This document shows positions 10,101 through 19,613 of a stretch of DNA of 38,974 nucleotides, piece by piece (the stretch's first letter is position 1; each line of letters begins with the position of its first letter). The stretch spans positions 1 through 38,974 of the forward strand of contig NGBS01001233.1 in NCBI GenBank assembly GCA_002245135.1, given 5' to 3'. The position numbers were made by a program, and so were the translations under genes. Under the pieces are notes generated by a model. It did no database searches and was not told the origin of the DNA. It was given only the letters and a program-made list of their open reading frames with translations. Source of the DNA: Proteromonas lacertae. Its lineage: Eukaryota; Sar; Bigyra; Opalinata; Proteromonadidae.

Positions 10101-10206
10101 ATTTTAACTCTTTCTAATTTCTATTTCAATCATTTTTCCATAAAAAACAATTTTAACTAAGTCATTTTGTATTTCTTGAATATTTGATTCTAATTAGTTG
10201 CTATAA

Positions 10207-11043
10207 ATGAAAGGCTTCAATGTTATTGTATTGTTAATTTTAATTATTATAATATATTCTACAAAACAAAGAAAACAAAGTTATTTCATTTCCAAAACTT
10301 TTTTTCAAATGTGGTATTATTTAGCTTTTTATATAACTAACAAAAATTCTTCAATAGCTGTAGCGCGTTATAACGATGGAGAATATCTAATTATGAACAA
10401 GAAAAAAATAGCTGTAAATACACAAGCGTATGTTGTAGATAAATTTCATTTCAATGGAGGTAATTCAAAATTAGGAAAAGATTTGATTACATCATTAACT
10501 GGTCAATATGGTAAGAATTATTTCTATTGTTTACCTTTGTATAACCCATTATTCTCAAATTTATATAACAGAACAGAACAAAAATTGGATTATATTTTTA
10601 GCGCTAACATATTTGTTAGAAGTAATTATGTAAAAACAAAACAATTACTACAATCTGTTATTCATGATGAAAATAACACAATAATATTACTTTGCAATGA
10701 AAATGTAAAATTTACTAACTTTGCAGAAGAGGTATTATATTTTCCTAATGAAATTGTTGATTATTATGAAAGAAATGAAAAGGATATAATATATAAAGTA
10801 AGAAGATTAGCAATGAAATACTATAACAGATTATTCATTTTATCTGTTGGACCATTATCAGAAGTGTTAATTTGGAATATGTTTAATGTAAATCCAAATA
10901 ATAGATACATTGATTTTGGTTCAAGTGTTGACGAATTAATTAAACAAAAAGCAACAAGAGAATATGTTAATCAATATTCAAAAAGTAGTAAACAAACAGA
11001 CAAAAGAATAGTTAAATCCAATCATGTTATTTCATTTCAGTGA
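10207..11043 (+). CDS. GT-D-like glycosyltransferase, membrane-anchored
   Basis: A 278-residue type II membrane protein with anchor at residues 4-20 (FNVIVLLILIIIIYSTK). The segment SIAVARYNDGEYLIM at about residue 52 matches the R-x-G/N-D-G-E signature of the GT-D (DUF1792) fold used by bacterial glycan glucosyltransferases. The C-terminal LFILSVGPLSEVLIWNMF followed by RYIDFGSSVDEL matches that family's G-P...V/I-L...IDFG end motif. Length is close to the usual GT-D domain plus anchor. It would transfer a sugar within the secretory pathway; donor and acceptor cannot be told. The frame is intact, with no introns and TGA at 11041-11043. The family is mostly known from bacteria, so acquisition by transfer is possible. 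Confidence 0.7.
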   Translation: MKGFNVIVLLILIIIIYSTKQRKQSYFISKTFFQMWYYLAFYITNKNSSIAVARYNDGEYLIMNKKKIAVNTQAYVVDKFHFNGGNSKLGKDLITSLTGQYGKNYFYCLPLYNPLFSNLYNRTEQKLDYIFSANIFVRSNYVKTKQLLQSVIHDENNTIILLCNENVKFTNFAEEVLYFPNEIVDYYERNEKDIIYKVRRLAMKYYNRLFILSVGPLSEVLIWNMFNVNPNNRYIDFGSSVDELIKQKATREYVNQYSKSSKQTDKRIVKSNHVISFQ

Positions 11044-11217
11044 AAATATAAATATTGTTTATATTGTTATTATAATATATATAGCCTTCATAGTAACAAC
11101 TACTAGATATATTAAAATAATCATTTATATGAGTTCATGCAATAGATTTTAATATTTAAATATAACTCTTACTTCATTCAATAAACATATGACAACATAT
11201 GAAAATATAGTATATGA

Positions 11218-11740
11218 AATAATAATTTTGATCAAGGAACTAAAGAATTAAGAAGTACAAATTACTTGAATAAGAATAAAATAAGAAATATCTTCTATAT
11301 AAATCCAAATGGATATATCTATACATATAATATTATATTCTCCTTCTTTTATACTAAGTATGTAATATTAATTGATGATGACAGACCTTTAAAATTAAAT
11401 TTAGAGAAGTATTTAAATCATCCTAATTTCATTGAAATGAGCATAAATATTATGGATAAACGAAATGATATTTATGGTTTTTTATTAAAGTCTGAAGGAG
11501 ATGGAATAGTAGAATGTTATTATGAAGCATATATACACTTGATAAACTATTGTAAAGTAATAAAAGCATATGCAGGATATTATTACAGTAATGGAGCATC
11601 AATATACAAGAGTGAAGAATTGAAGAGAATAACTTCATATAATGGAGAACAAAATTTAGTAATAGATGCAACTATTTAATTGAACATATAGGTATAAAAA
11701 GTTGTTATGACATTTACATACAATCTGAAGAAATATTTTG
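11218..11740 (+). pseudogene. Glycosyltransferase fragment (GT-A-like), truncated
   Basis: The frame is open from 11218 without an ATG and reads NFDQGTKELRSTNY..., then KYVILIDDDRPLKLN, where IDDD is a DxD-type metal/nucleotide-sugar motif of GT-A enzymes, and GFLLKSEGDGIVECYYEAY. The ORF stops at 11679. The next frame continues plausibly (CNYLIEHIGIKSCYDIYIQS) to about 11735, so one shift lies near the stop. There is no start codon, no membrane anchor and no N-terminal Rossmann strand, so the 5' half of the gene is missing. Best called a decayed member of the island's GT2-like enzymes. Confidence 0.6.
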
Positions 11741-11825
11741 ATTATTTGCTCTAATGTTCTACACAAAATAATCATGAAAATAATAAAAAATATTTCAGAT
11801 AAATGACTTTAAATATCAGAATATG

Positions 11826-11922
11826 AGATTAATACAAAGTAGTTAAGGTCATTGTAAGAACTATGGTGGTATTAGTTTTTGATTAAAGTAATTAATCTCA
11901 TATAGGCTCATTTTTCATATTG
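11826..11922. repeat. Dispersed palindromic repeat, copy 1
   Basis: Shares AGATTAATACAAAGTAGTT and a longer segment from GGTGGTATTAG to TTTTTCATATTG with 19332-19451. The copy has 13-bp inverted ends (11821-11833 and 11891-11903, ATATGAGATTAAT and complement), so it can fold into a hairpin. It lies between the GT fragment and the GT92 gene. Confidence 0.65.
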
Positions 11923-11949
11923 AATTATCAAGTTTTGTCTTATAGTGAA

Positions 11950-11994
11950 TATATAGTTTTTTCTTTCCTATTGTTTTTATTATTTTATACTTTC
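11950..11994. repeat. Copy of the GT2 gene 5' end and island edge
   Basis: About 45 bp (TATATAGTTT to TTATACTTTC) closely match 21314-21362, which encode the membrane-anchor start of the GT2 gene at 20532-21482. The match ends at the same base at which that gene's AT-rich sequence stops. It is directly preceded by the dispersed palindromic repeat. Confidence 0.55.
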
Positions 11995-12319
11995 ATGCCT
12001 AACAAGAATGCTTTTTCTGTTAACATATTCTTTTAATACGTAGAAGTAAAGTCATTTACAAGTTGGGGAAGTAATTTCCTTAAGTTGATAAGCACATTTT
12101 CAATTTGAGGAAAGAGTTGTAATATTTTCATTTTTTTCTACTTATGAAATTTGTTTATCTTCAATTATTCAAGGGCAGATATCAGGAAAGCGACTTGTTT
12201 TTATAAACCTGGCTAATTTTAATATTCTGAAAAAAATATATATATTTATACTCTTTTATCTATATTTTTATAACATTTATTTTACAATATATTTTATTTT
12301 ATTTAAAAGTAATAATGTT
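11995..12319. other. AT-rich leader of the GT92 gene
   Basis: The frame of the GT92 gene stays open through much of this stretch. The last 75 nt would encode a hydrophobic segment (IYIFILFYLYFYNIYF, then TIYFILF) that looks like the expected membrane anchor, yet no in-frame ATG precedes it. Nothing else is recognised. Confidence 0.4.
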
Positions 12320-13375
12320 ATGAATGAAAGAGATATTCCATTTAAAAGAGTAGTATTGAATAGTTTCTATTTAAGTAATTCTTATTACGATATACGATTT
12401 CAAATGATAAGAGTTTTAATTTCATATAATCCATTTAATAAATATAAATTTAGAATAACTGATTTATATTCTAATGAATTAAATTATTCAGTTATAGTAT
12501 ATGACAAATGTATGAGGTCTGAAGATAAGTTCTTATTGAAATATGGAAATATAATAATTAAAACCAAAATAGTGTATAATTCAGTTTATTTACATTATAA
12601 TAACGAATCATATATAATTGATGTAAATAACAATAGAAATATATCAAGCAGATATTCTATAACATGGTGTTTAACTTCATTAAGAAATTATTATGATGCA
12701 GTAATTCAATTTAATGAGACAATAAATCTATCAATTAAATATAAAGTTGAAAAAATTATATTATACTATTCTAATGTAAGTGATAGAATTATGAAATTGA
12801 TTAAAATATATGAAAAAATAGGAATTTTAGATCAATTTTATTTTAAAGAAGATGCAGAATCATGTAATATGAAAATATGTGGAAAACTACTACAACTAAA
12901 TGATTGCTTTTATAAATCTTTATATATTTCTGATTATATTATAAATGTTGATATAGATGAAATTATAATTCCAAATATTCATTTAAGCTATTTATCAATG
13001 TTAAAATGGATTGAATTTTCTTATTCTTTCGTAAATATGTATATATTCTATACTAAACTTTGTATAAAATCAACAAAAATGTATCACGAAGATAGAAAAT
13101 CTCCTAAAGACTATAACCAACTACCTCAAGTAATTGATGCAAGTATATATAATATTAAAAATTGTTGTAAAGTCTCAGTTATAAAAACGGCATGTTCAAA
13201 ATATATAGTAAAACCAACTATGATTGAAGCATTATGGTTACATGATGTTTGGAAAGGAGAATATAATTACTCAGTAATTCCTATTAATATAGCTTACACA
13301 AGGCATACAAGGCATTTGTCATTTGGATTGAATAGAGTATGTTTTAATTATTCTATTGATGAAATATTTAAGTAG
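12320..13375 (+). CDS. GT92 (DUF23) family glycosyltransferase
   Basis: A 351-residue protein of the GT92 family, known in animals and plants as galactosyltransferases acting on N-glycan cores and pectins. The diagnostic segment is LNDCFYKSLYISDYIINVDI followed by DEIIIP, with the D-x-D-E metal site. The domain start RYSITWCLTSLRNYYDAV and the late aromatic/His region ALWLHDVWKG also fit. The first ATG is used here, but the upstream frame encodes a hydrophobic anchor without an ATG, so the true start may lie further 5' or an indel may separate them. Stop TAG; the next gene begins only 19 bp later, an unusually tight spacing for a eukaryote. The frame is intact for the catalytic domain. Confidence 0.8.
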   Translation: MNERDIPFKRVVLNSFYLSNSYYDIRFQMIRVLISYNPFNKYKFRITDLYSNELNYSVIVYDKCMRSEDKFLLKYGNIIIKTKIVYNSVYLHYNNESYIIDVNNNRNISSRYSITWCLTSLRNYYDAVIQFNETINLSIKYKVEKIILYYSNVSDRIMKLIKIYEKIGILDQFYFKEDAESCNMKICGKLLQLNDCFYKSLYISDYIINVDIDEIIIPNIHLSYLSMLKWIEFSYSFVNMYIFYTKLCIKSTKMYHEDRKSPKDYNQLPQVIDASIYNIKNCCKVSVIKTACSKYIVKPTMIEALWLHDVWKGEYNYSVIPINIAYTRHTRHLSFGLNRVCFNYSIDEIFK

Positions 13376-13394
13376 TAATTCAAACAAATAAATT

Positions 13395-15151
13395 ATGGAA
13401 ATAAGAAAAGATGTGAATGGACTAAGAGGATTATCTTTCTTATTTATATATTTTTATCATACTATATCTAATAAGTTAAAATCAGGTTTTCTTGCAGTTG
13501 ATGTATTTATTCTTATATCAGGTTATTTTTCGTTTTCCTCAAAAAATATTAATAGTATAAACAAATACCTTTCTAGCAAGATAAAAGATTAATTCCCATT
13601 GGATATGCAGTGTTATTTATGTGTTATAGTCTATCTAATATGTTTCTTAAAAAGTCTAAATTGGAAATTATATACAATGATATATTATCTTCATTATTTA
13701 TGAAATCAAATATATATTTTTATAGTAAAACAATAGACTACTTTGGTGATTCACTAAATATGTCAATTAATCTCCACTACTGGTATTATTGTCTTCAAGA
13801 ACAATATTATATTCTATTTTCTGTATTTATATTAATTAGTAATAGAACATGGCAATATATTTTAGAAATATTATTTTTTGTATTTTCTGTTGTTTTTTCA
13901 TATGTAAATTTTAGTCATGATTTAAATGCTATATATTATTTGATAAATGCAAGGTTGTGGGAATTTGTATTAGGTATACTTGTATATCAATCTAATGTTC
14001 ATATAAAATATAATTATTTTTCAAATTTAGTAACAACAACATATATAAGCATCATATTATTATTAAAACCAAATAGTATATATATTCCTTTTCCTTTTAA
14101 CTTGATATTATTATTGTTAGTATCTGTTATATTAATTTGTAACTCCAATAATATATTAACATTAAAAGTATTTGAATTATTAGGAAATATTTCACTCTCT
14201 GCATATTTGATACATTATCCAGTATTATTTTTGATGAAAAATAAAAACATAATTAATTCAATTATTCCACTAATTATCACTATTATATCATCATATATTA
14301 TGTATGTAATCATTGAAAGAAATGTATATATTCAAAATATTAAGCCTAATCATAGTATTCTACTATTTTTTATTATAGAAATATGTAGTATAATATATTT
14401 AAAGAAAAGAATACCTAAAATATTTCAATCAAAGAAGTATTTAACTAGAACAAAAGCAGTAGCTGATTGGAATTTTCTAGAAAACAATTTTAAATTATTT
14501 TTAAATGAAAAATATAAAAGAGCAATATTATTTATGGGAGATTCACATTTAATGCAGTGGTTTCCAGCTATCTTAAAAAACACTAACATCATATTTTATA
14601 ATTTAATATATTTTCATTACTGGATGAAATATATTATATATAAGAATCCTATTAAACTACTAAATATTTTATCGACATTAGAAGTACATTATATTATTTT
14701 ATCATTATTTTTAGCAGATTGTAAAAAATGTATTATAAAGAATATTACTCATGTTTATCACCCTTTCAAATTTTTTATATTAAAACTAACTACGAATGTA
14801 ATAAATATTATTTATATTATTCAAGACATTCCATATCATTATAATGATGTATTCATTAATCCTGATGATGGAATAAATTATTCATACTCAATTTTAGGAA
14901 TTAATGCTAGTATTAATTACTTTCCTATAATTAATCATAATAAGATCAAATACATAAATGTTACTAAATGGATATGTTACAGAAATAAATGCAAATTATT
15001 GAAAGATAATTATTCAGTGTATATTGGAGAACACCATTTAACAATTACTTTTACTTTATCTTTACATCATCAGTTAAATAGTGAGATGACTTTTGAAAAT
15101 TTAACTATAAAGAATAATAGTTCTATTATTTTGAGGAAAGATTTTTTATAA
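13395..15151 (+). CDS. Acyltransferase-3 / SGNH O-acyltransferase
   Basis: A membrane O-acyltransferase that would acetylate or acylate sugars. It begins MEIRKDVNGLRGLSFLFIYF and FLAVDVFILISGYF, the R-x-x-x-x-x-R-G-L and G-V-D-V-F hallmarks of the acyltransferase-3 fold. LHYWYYCLQEQYYILF matches the W-S-L-x-x-E-Q-F-Y segment, and at least eight hydrophobic helices follow. From about residue 305 an SGNH-type domain starts (AILFMGDSHLMQWFPA). The normal late D-x-x-H is here IGEHHLT, so the catalytic Asp is not in the usual place. The gene is split near 13585 by a one-base shift in an A run: the first part stops at 13592, and the next frame continues with RLIPIGYAVLFM as the family requires. The same two-domain layout occurs in bacterial OafA/OafB and nematode oac proteins. 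Confidence 0.8.
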
Positions 15152-15215
15152 TTTAAAAATAATAATATGTATAGAATAATTGAAGTATGTTTTTTTATTA
15201 TATAATTTTTGTAGT

Positions 15216-16142
15216 ATGTTATTTATAATTACTATTTATCATAATACTTACATTAATAATATGAAAAAATCTGTTATAATAGTTCTAACTGTTTGGAAAA
15301 GAAATAATTTATTAATGCAACTGAAATTAGTTAATAAACAATCAATCCTACATTATATGAATGTATATGTTATGATATTTCAAAATGCTAATCATAGTAA
15401 TATAAAAGAAGTTGCGAAAGATTATAATATTACTCATAAATATTTAAATATAAAAATTATACATACTGAATATGAAACTGGTTACTATGGTAGATTTTTA
15501 GTTCCTCTAACTGCAATAAATAAAGATATTTCATATTTTATTATTTGTGATGACGATATACTATTTTCTTCGAACTATTTTGAAAATATGTTAAGGATAG
15601 TAAATGAAGGTAGTTTAGCAACTAGAAATGGTAGATATATAGATGAAAACAATACAGAAATATCAACTGATAAGTTTGTTAAAGGATTTATTTCATGGGA
15701 AAATGATTTAGAGTATGATTTTGGAGGTCACATATGGGCTGGTAAGATAGAATGGCTTAAGCTAGCATGGACACATCCACCTCCTACATTAGTTAATTGT
15801 GAAGATTTATGGATAAGTGTAGTATTAAAGAAATACTATAATATCAATACTAAAATCCCAAAATGTCCATATAATCCTAACACTAATAGCGTTATAACGA
15901 TGTGTGCCTGTAGTGATTTATCAGCATCAAAGCATATTACAGCAAGTTTAGGAGAAAAAGAAGTTTCGCATAAGAGTAGAAATTATGCATTAAAAAGAAT
16001 TAAATCATATTTTAATTTTAAAGGTATTATTGAAACTAATAAATCCAAATATGATGAAGTTAAAATATCAAAAATATATTATAGAAATAAAGAAGTCAAA
16101 TTAGATAAAATTATGAAAGACAGATGTCTATATTTTGTATAA
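15216..16142 (+). CDS. GT-A-type glycosyltransferase, membrane-anchored
   Basis: The first in-frame ATG at 15216 gives a 308-residue protein with a short hydrophobic start (MLFIITIYHNTYI). A GT-A domain follows directly: KSVIIVLTVWKRNNLLMQL is the first strand and helix, FIICDDDILFSSNYFENML carries the DxD motif (DDD) at about residue 120, and GGHIWAGKIEWLKLAW with LVNCEDLWISVVLKKYYN gives the acceptor loop and the E-D catalytic-base region. The layout resembles GT2 or GT64-like transferases; I cannot choose. It probably works in the Golgi with the other anchored enzymes. It lies 64 bp after the acyltransferase, on the same strand. The frame is intact. Confidence 0.7.
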   Translation: MLFIITIYHNTYINNMKKSVIIVLTVWKRNNLLMQLKLVNKQSILHYMNVYVMIFQNANHSNIKEVAKDYNITHKYLNIKIIHTEYETGYYGRFLVPLTAINKDISYFIICDDDILFSSNYFENMLRIVNEGSLATRNGRYIDENNTEISTDKFVKGFISWENDLEYDFGGHIWAGKIEWLKLAWTHPPPTLVNCEDLWISVVLKKYYNINTKIPKCPYNPNTNSVITMCACSDLSASKHITASLGEKEVSHKSRNYALKRIKSYFNFKGIIETNKSKYDEVKISKIYYRNKEVKLDKIMKDRCLYFV

Positions 16143-16495
16143 ATATCAATCTTTGTTATATTGAGTGGATATTACACCAGTGTGATGTATATACTCTATG
16201 TATAAATTCTATTATATTAGTAACTTCGAGGTAAAAATAGAATAGTTTATACATCAATACAAGAATAGAATTTTTATAGAATTTTGGATAGATTAATCTA
16301 TTCTTTGAAAAAAGTATTACTAATATTATACTTTTCAACATAAAAATGATAAAAAACATAACAGTTATTATTTTATTGTTTTAAATAAAAGTAACAATTA
16401 ATAGTCTAATGTTATATATTTTGTCATTTCTAATATTATATACACAGTGTTTGGAAGAGAATATATATAATACAAACTTTGTGTTTATTCTTTAA
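16143..16495. other. AT-rich intergenic region, nothing recognised
   Basis: This 353-bp gap between two plus-strand island genes contains no frame with protein character and no clear repeat. It presumably holds the promoter of the fucosyltransferase-like gene, with TATATAATA just upstream at about 16463, but AT content makes this uninformative. Confidence 0.4.
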
Positions 16496-17504
16496 ATGAA
16501 ATTAGTGTATATAATTTATATATTACTTATTGTTATTTATTTATTTTACACTTATACTTCTAATGAGCTTAAAAGAATTATTAAAATGTATAACCAACAA
16601 TCAAATTATGTAAATGTAATTGCGAAAGGAGGATTAGGAAATAGATTAATGTCTACTGCCGGAATAATAATATTGTCTATATTCTATAAAGCTCAACCAA
16701 AATGTATATTTTATTATTAAAAATATAGTGACTAATTGGGATGAATTTGATTTATTTTATTACATACCTAATTATAAAATAACTGCAAATAGTTATATCA
16801 AACCAAAATCTTTAAATATATGTCCATTTAGTTATAGACAATTCAAAAACATTATAAAATATAAAAATTTATCTTTTAAATATATTTGGTGTGATTTATT
16901 ACAGGTTGTAAGCAAGAATAGCATGTTTTTAGAACAAGTTAGTTATTATTTAAATTATAATAAAAATGATAATTATATGTTTAATATATTCTTCATATAC
17001 TATGTAATTTTCTCTAGATTAATACATTTAAAAAGTAATATAAATGATAGAGTAAATGTCTTTCTTGGTAAATATAAACTAATTTCATTTACAGGAATTC
17101 AGATAAGAGTTGGAAATGAAGATTTGAAAGAAAGACAAAATATGAATATTAGCGATATAATAATTATGATAAATTTAGCCAAAAAATATAAAAAATATAA
17201 GAAATGGTATTTAACAGGAGATTCAATTAACATAAAAATGAACTTAAGCAAAAAATATAGAAATATTATTTTGTATTCTACTAATATAACTAAACATTAC
17301 ACTATTCATAGAAACAATTCATCCATTATTGTTGAGCATGAAATATTATCAAGATCAAAATTATTTATTATATCAAGAAGTACATATGGACTAACTGCAT
17401 TGCTAAAATCAGGATTTTTATTACATAAAGAAAATATGTGCTATGAAGTTAAAGATGGATTAATACATAATATAAAAGAAGAATTCTTTAGATATTTAAA
17501 ATAA
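16496..17504 (+). CDS. GGLGNRL-type fucosyltransferase-like protein
   Basis: A type II membrane protein (anchor YIIYILLIVIYLFYTY) with VIAKGGLGNRLMSTAGIIIL at about residue 42, the G-G-L-G-N-R-L nucleotide-binding start of GT11/GT37-like and related fucosyltransferases. Near the end FTGIQIRVGNEDLKERQ gives the H/Q-x-R-x-G motif, KWYLTGDSINIK the D-S motif, and LFIISRSTYGLTALL the S-x-S-T/Y-G-x-x-A motif. It would add fucose from GDP-fucose. The frame changes between 16700 and 16730. Two readings are possible: a 25-nt GT-AG intron at 16704-16728, which restores the frame exactly, or a single-base shift in the T run. The assignment is to the GDP-fucose-using fold, not to a specific GT number. 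Confidence 0.7.
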
Positions 17505-17705
17505 ATAGAAAAATAAACATATATAGTCAGTAATTTAGCATTGTATCTTTTTAAAAATAAGAAAATTACTTCCATAATATAGCTTTCTGAAATTATAAAC
17601 ATCTACTATACATCCACTTATTTTCAATTGCCTAATAAAAAGTAATTTAACATTTACATATGTATAATCATAAATAAAACATACTTTAATTTACTTATAG
17701 ACAAC

Positions 17706-18737
17706 TCAAAAATAACTATTCTGTCTTACTAAGTCACATATCTTACAATAATTAAATGTAAATTGAGAACTAAACCTTTTAAACCAAACATATGATATAT
17801 TATCAATTAACCATTGTAAATGCATTTCTAATGCTGATTTATTATAACAAATATGTTGCAGGTATGAAGTTAAATCATTTATAGATTTGAAATGACTAAA
17901 ATTGATAATTGAAAAAGGATGAGGTAAAAATAGATCAATATTTCTTGCTCCGAAATATATTGGTATACTTCCTGCTAAAAAACAATCTGTTAATTTTTCT
18001 GTGACATAATCATTATTTATAGAATCAGCTTCATATATACTACCATTATTCCAAGATACAACTGAATTTTCAATAGCAACACAAAATTTATATTCTTTTA
18101 ATAATTCTATTTTGTTTTTCTTCGATATATTCTTTGGCCATTCTTTGTTATTCAGATCTTTTCCATATGAATCTATTGATATATATTTCATCATTTCTTC
18201 TACTAAATAATGCCTATTCTTGTATTTTATTTTTTGTATATAAACATAACTTTTCCTTTTCATAAAAGCAGTAATATTACAAAAATTAATTTTAGCTGTT
18301 TGAATAAATGAAGATATATTAAAATATGTATATATATTTCTTGATAAATGGCTTTTATTAACAAATAATCTATAATCAACAGCTAAGTGGTAATTTTTAT
18401 AAGTACCTTCACCTACACTTTTCATAAATTTTACTTGACTTAATTTTTCTAAAGTTATTAGTATATTATAAGTATAATTTGGTTTTAATGGAAATTTTCT
18501 ATTACCATTATATATTGAAGCTTGATAAATAGATTGTTTTTTATTTTTTGTATAGTAACATGAATATCTTCTTTCATTATATATGCAGTTTAAAGGATTT
18601 AAAGGTAGATGGTAATAATTTTTAAACGAATTACCAATATAAATATATACATCTATATTATTAATGTGAATTGAACTTAGGATAAATAATACTATAGAAA
18701 TGTAAATGGCTATTTTGTAAAAGATTATTGAATACAT
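17706..18737 (-). CDS. GT10 alpha-1,3/4-fucosyltransferase
   Basis: A 343-residue type II membrane protein, a usual length for GT10. The anchor is at residues 8-24 (KIAIYISIVLFILSSIH). The catalytic C-terminal part has the family's ordered motifs: ISIDSYGKDLNNKEWPKN (S-x-D-x-Y-G-K), LLKEYKFCVAIENSVVSW (Y-K-F-x-x-x-x-E-N-S), and NNDYVTEKLTDCFLAGSIPI followed by YFGA, which carries the Y-V-T-E-K donor-binding core. It transfers fucose from GDP-fucose to GlcNAc or GalNAc on N- or O-glycans in the Golgi. N-glycosylation-like N-x-S/T sites are frequent. The frame is intact and intronless. It is transcribed toward the fucosyltransferase-like gene, and its ATG abuts a 12-bp inverted repeat. Confidence 0.9.
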   Translation of the reverse strand: MYSIIFYKIAIYISIVLFILSSIHINNIDVYIYIGNSFKNYYHLPLNPLNCIYNERRYSCYYTKNKKQSIYQASIYNGNRKFPLKPNYTYNILITLEKLSQVKFMKSVGEGTYKNYHLAVDYRLFVNKSHLSRNIYTYFNISSFIQTAKINFCNITAFMKRKSYVYIQKIKYKNRHYLVEEMMKYISIDSYGKDLNNKEWPKNISKKNKIELLKEYKFCVAIENSVVSWNNGSIYEADSINNDYVTEKLTDCFLAGSIPIYFGARNIDLFLPHPFSIINFSHFKSINDLTSYLQHICYNKSALEMHLQWLIDNISYVWFKRFSSQFTFNYCKICDLVRQNSYF

Positions 18738-18783
18738 TTTTAGGTTAATGTGAGGATTATTATACTATTGTATTAACCTAAAA
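18738..18783 (-). promoter_or_regulatory. Stem-loop directly upstream of the GT10 start
   Basis: A perfect 12-bp inverted repeat, TTTTAGGTTAAT at 18738-18749 and its complement at 18772-18783, with a 22-nt loop. It lies immediately before the GT10 ATG, so it would form in the 5' leader of the transcript or serve as a palindromic protein site. The arms carry GG/CC inside an otherwise A/T leader. The role is inferred from position only. Confidence 0.4.
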
Positions 18784-19613
18784 GTTTCAAAATAGAATTG
18801 AACTTTTATAAATGAATAAACATCAACTATTCAAATACATATACAATGAATTTAGTGATGTAGATGAAGAGGTAATTGATTAGTACTTATTACAGAATAA
18901 TCATTTTCTATATGAGTATTTCAAAGTATGAAGAAGTACAATAACATATTCAGTGTAATTCATATTTTTCATATAAATATATACATCGAAAAAAGGTTTT
19001 AAATAGAAAAAATTTACCTAATTATTACATTTACTTGTTTAAATATATATTTTGAAAAGTAAAATATTTCATTTTAACAAGTGAGGCTTGAATTGATTTT
19101 TTATTTTTTCATTTTAAAAAATGATTAAATAAAAAATGAAAAAATAAAAGTTGACACTGACATCATGGGAAAATCTCATGTAAGGCATTTTCAAAATGGT
19201 TAAATTCTTTACAATACAACACATATTTATCTCAGATAATGTCGAAGATAACACCAAAGATGAATTTACTTTTAAATCATTTGTCGGAATTAACTATAGG
19301 ATATTATTTATAAAAATAGATCATGAAAATAAGATTAATACAAAGTAGTTTACATCACTAAATAAGGGTATATTCATATAGTTTATCACTTAAGGTGGTA
19401 TTAGCTTTTGATTAAAGTAATTAATCTCATATAGGCCCATTTTTCATATTGTCTCACAATAAGTGATAATTAGCCGGCAAAGTGCTTCCCAAGAAGATTG
19501 ACATCTAAGTATGACTTATTGTACTATTCATTAAATAAATATCACCATTTCAATCTATTGAATAAGCAGCTGCATAAGATTAATAGAATACTTTATACAA
19601 TAACATAAACATA
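18784..19613. other. AT-rich divergent intergenic region
   Basis: Lies between the divergent GT10 and second FkbM genes. It contains the second copy of the dispersed repeat (19332-19451) and a short GC-richer patch at about 19470-19515. GTGAGGCTTGAATTGATTTTT at 19080 echoes GAGAGGCTTGAATTAATTTTT near 10000. No protein-like frame is present. Confidence 0.45.
19332..19451. repeat. Dispersed palindromic repeat, copy 2
   Basis: Shares AGATTAATACAAAGTAGTT (19332-19350) and the segment from GGTGGTATTAG to CATTTTTCATATTG (19394-19451) with the copy at 11826-11922, in the same orientation. About 20 extra bases sit between the shared parts. The inverted ends are partly eroded. Confidence 0.6.

Larger units (their letters stand above)
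9062..10206. other. Long AT-rich intergenic region with inverted repeats
   Basis: This 1.1-kb gap separates the divergent FkbM and GT-D genes. No frame has protein character. It holds two inverted-repeat structures listed separately and several GGCTTGA words, one of which (GAGGCTTGAATT at about 10001) recurs near 19082. Promoters for both genes should lie here, but I cannot single out an element. Confidence 0.5.
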
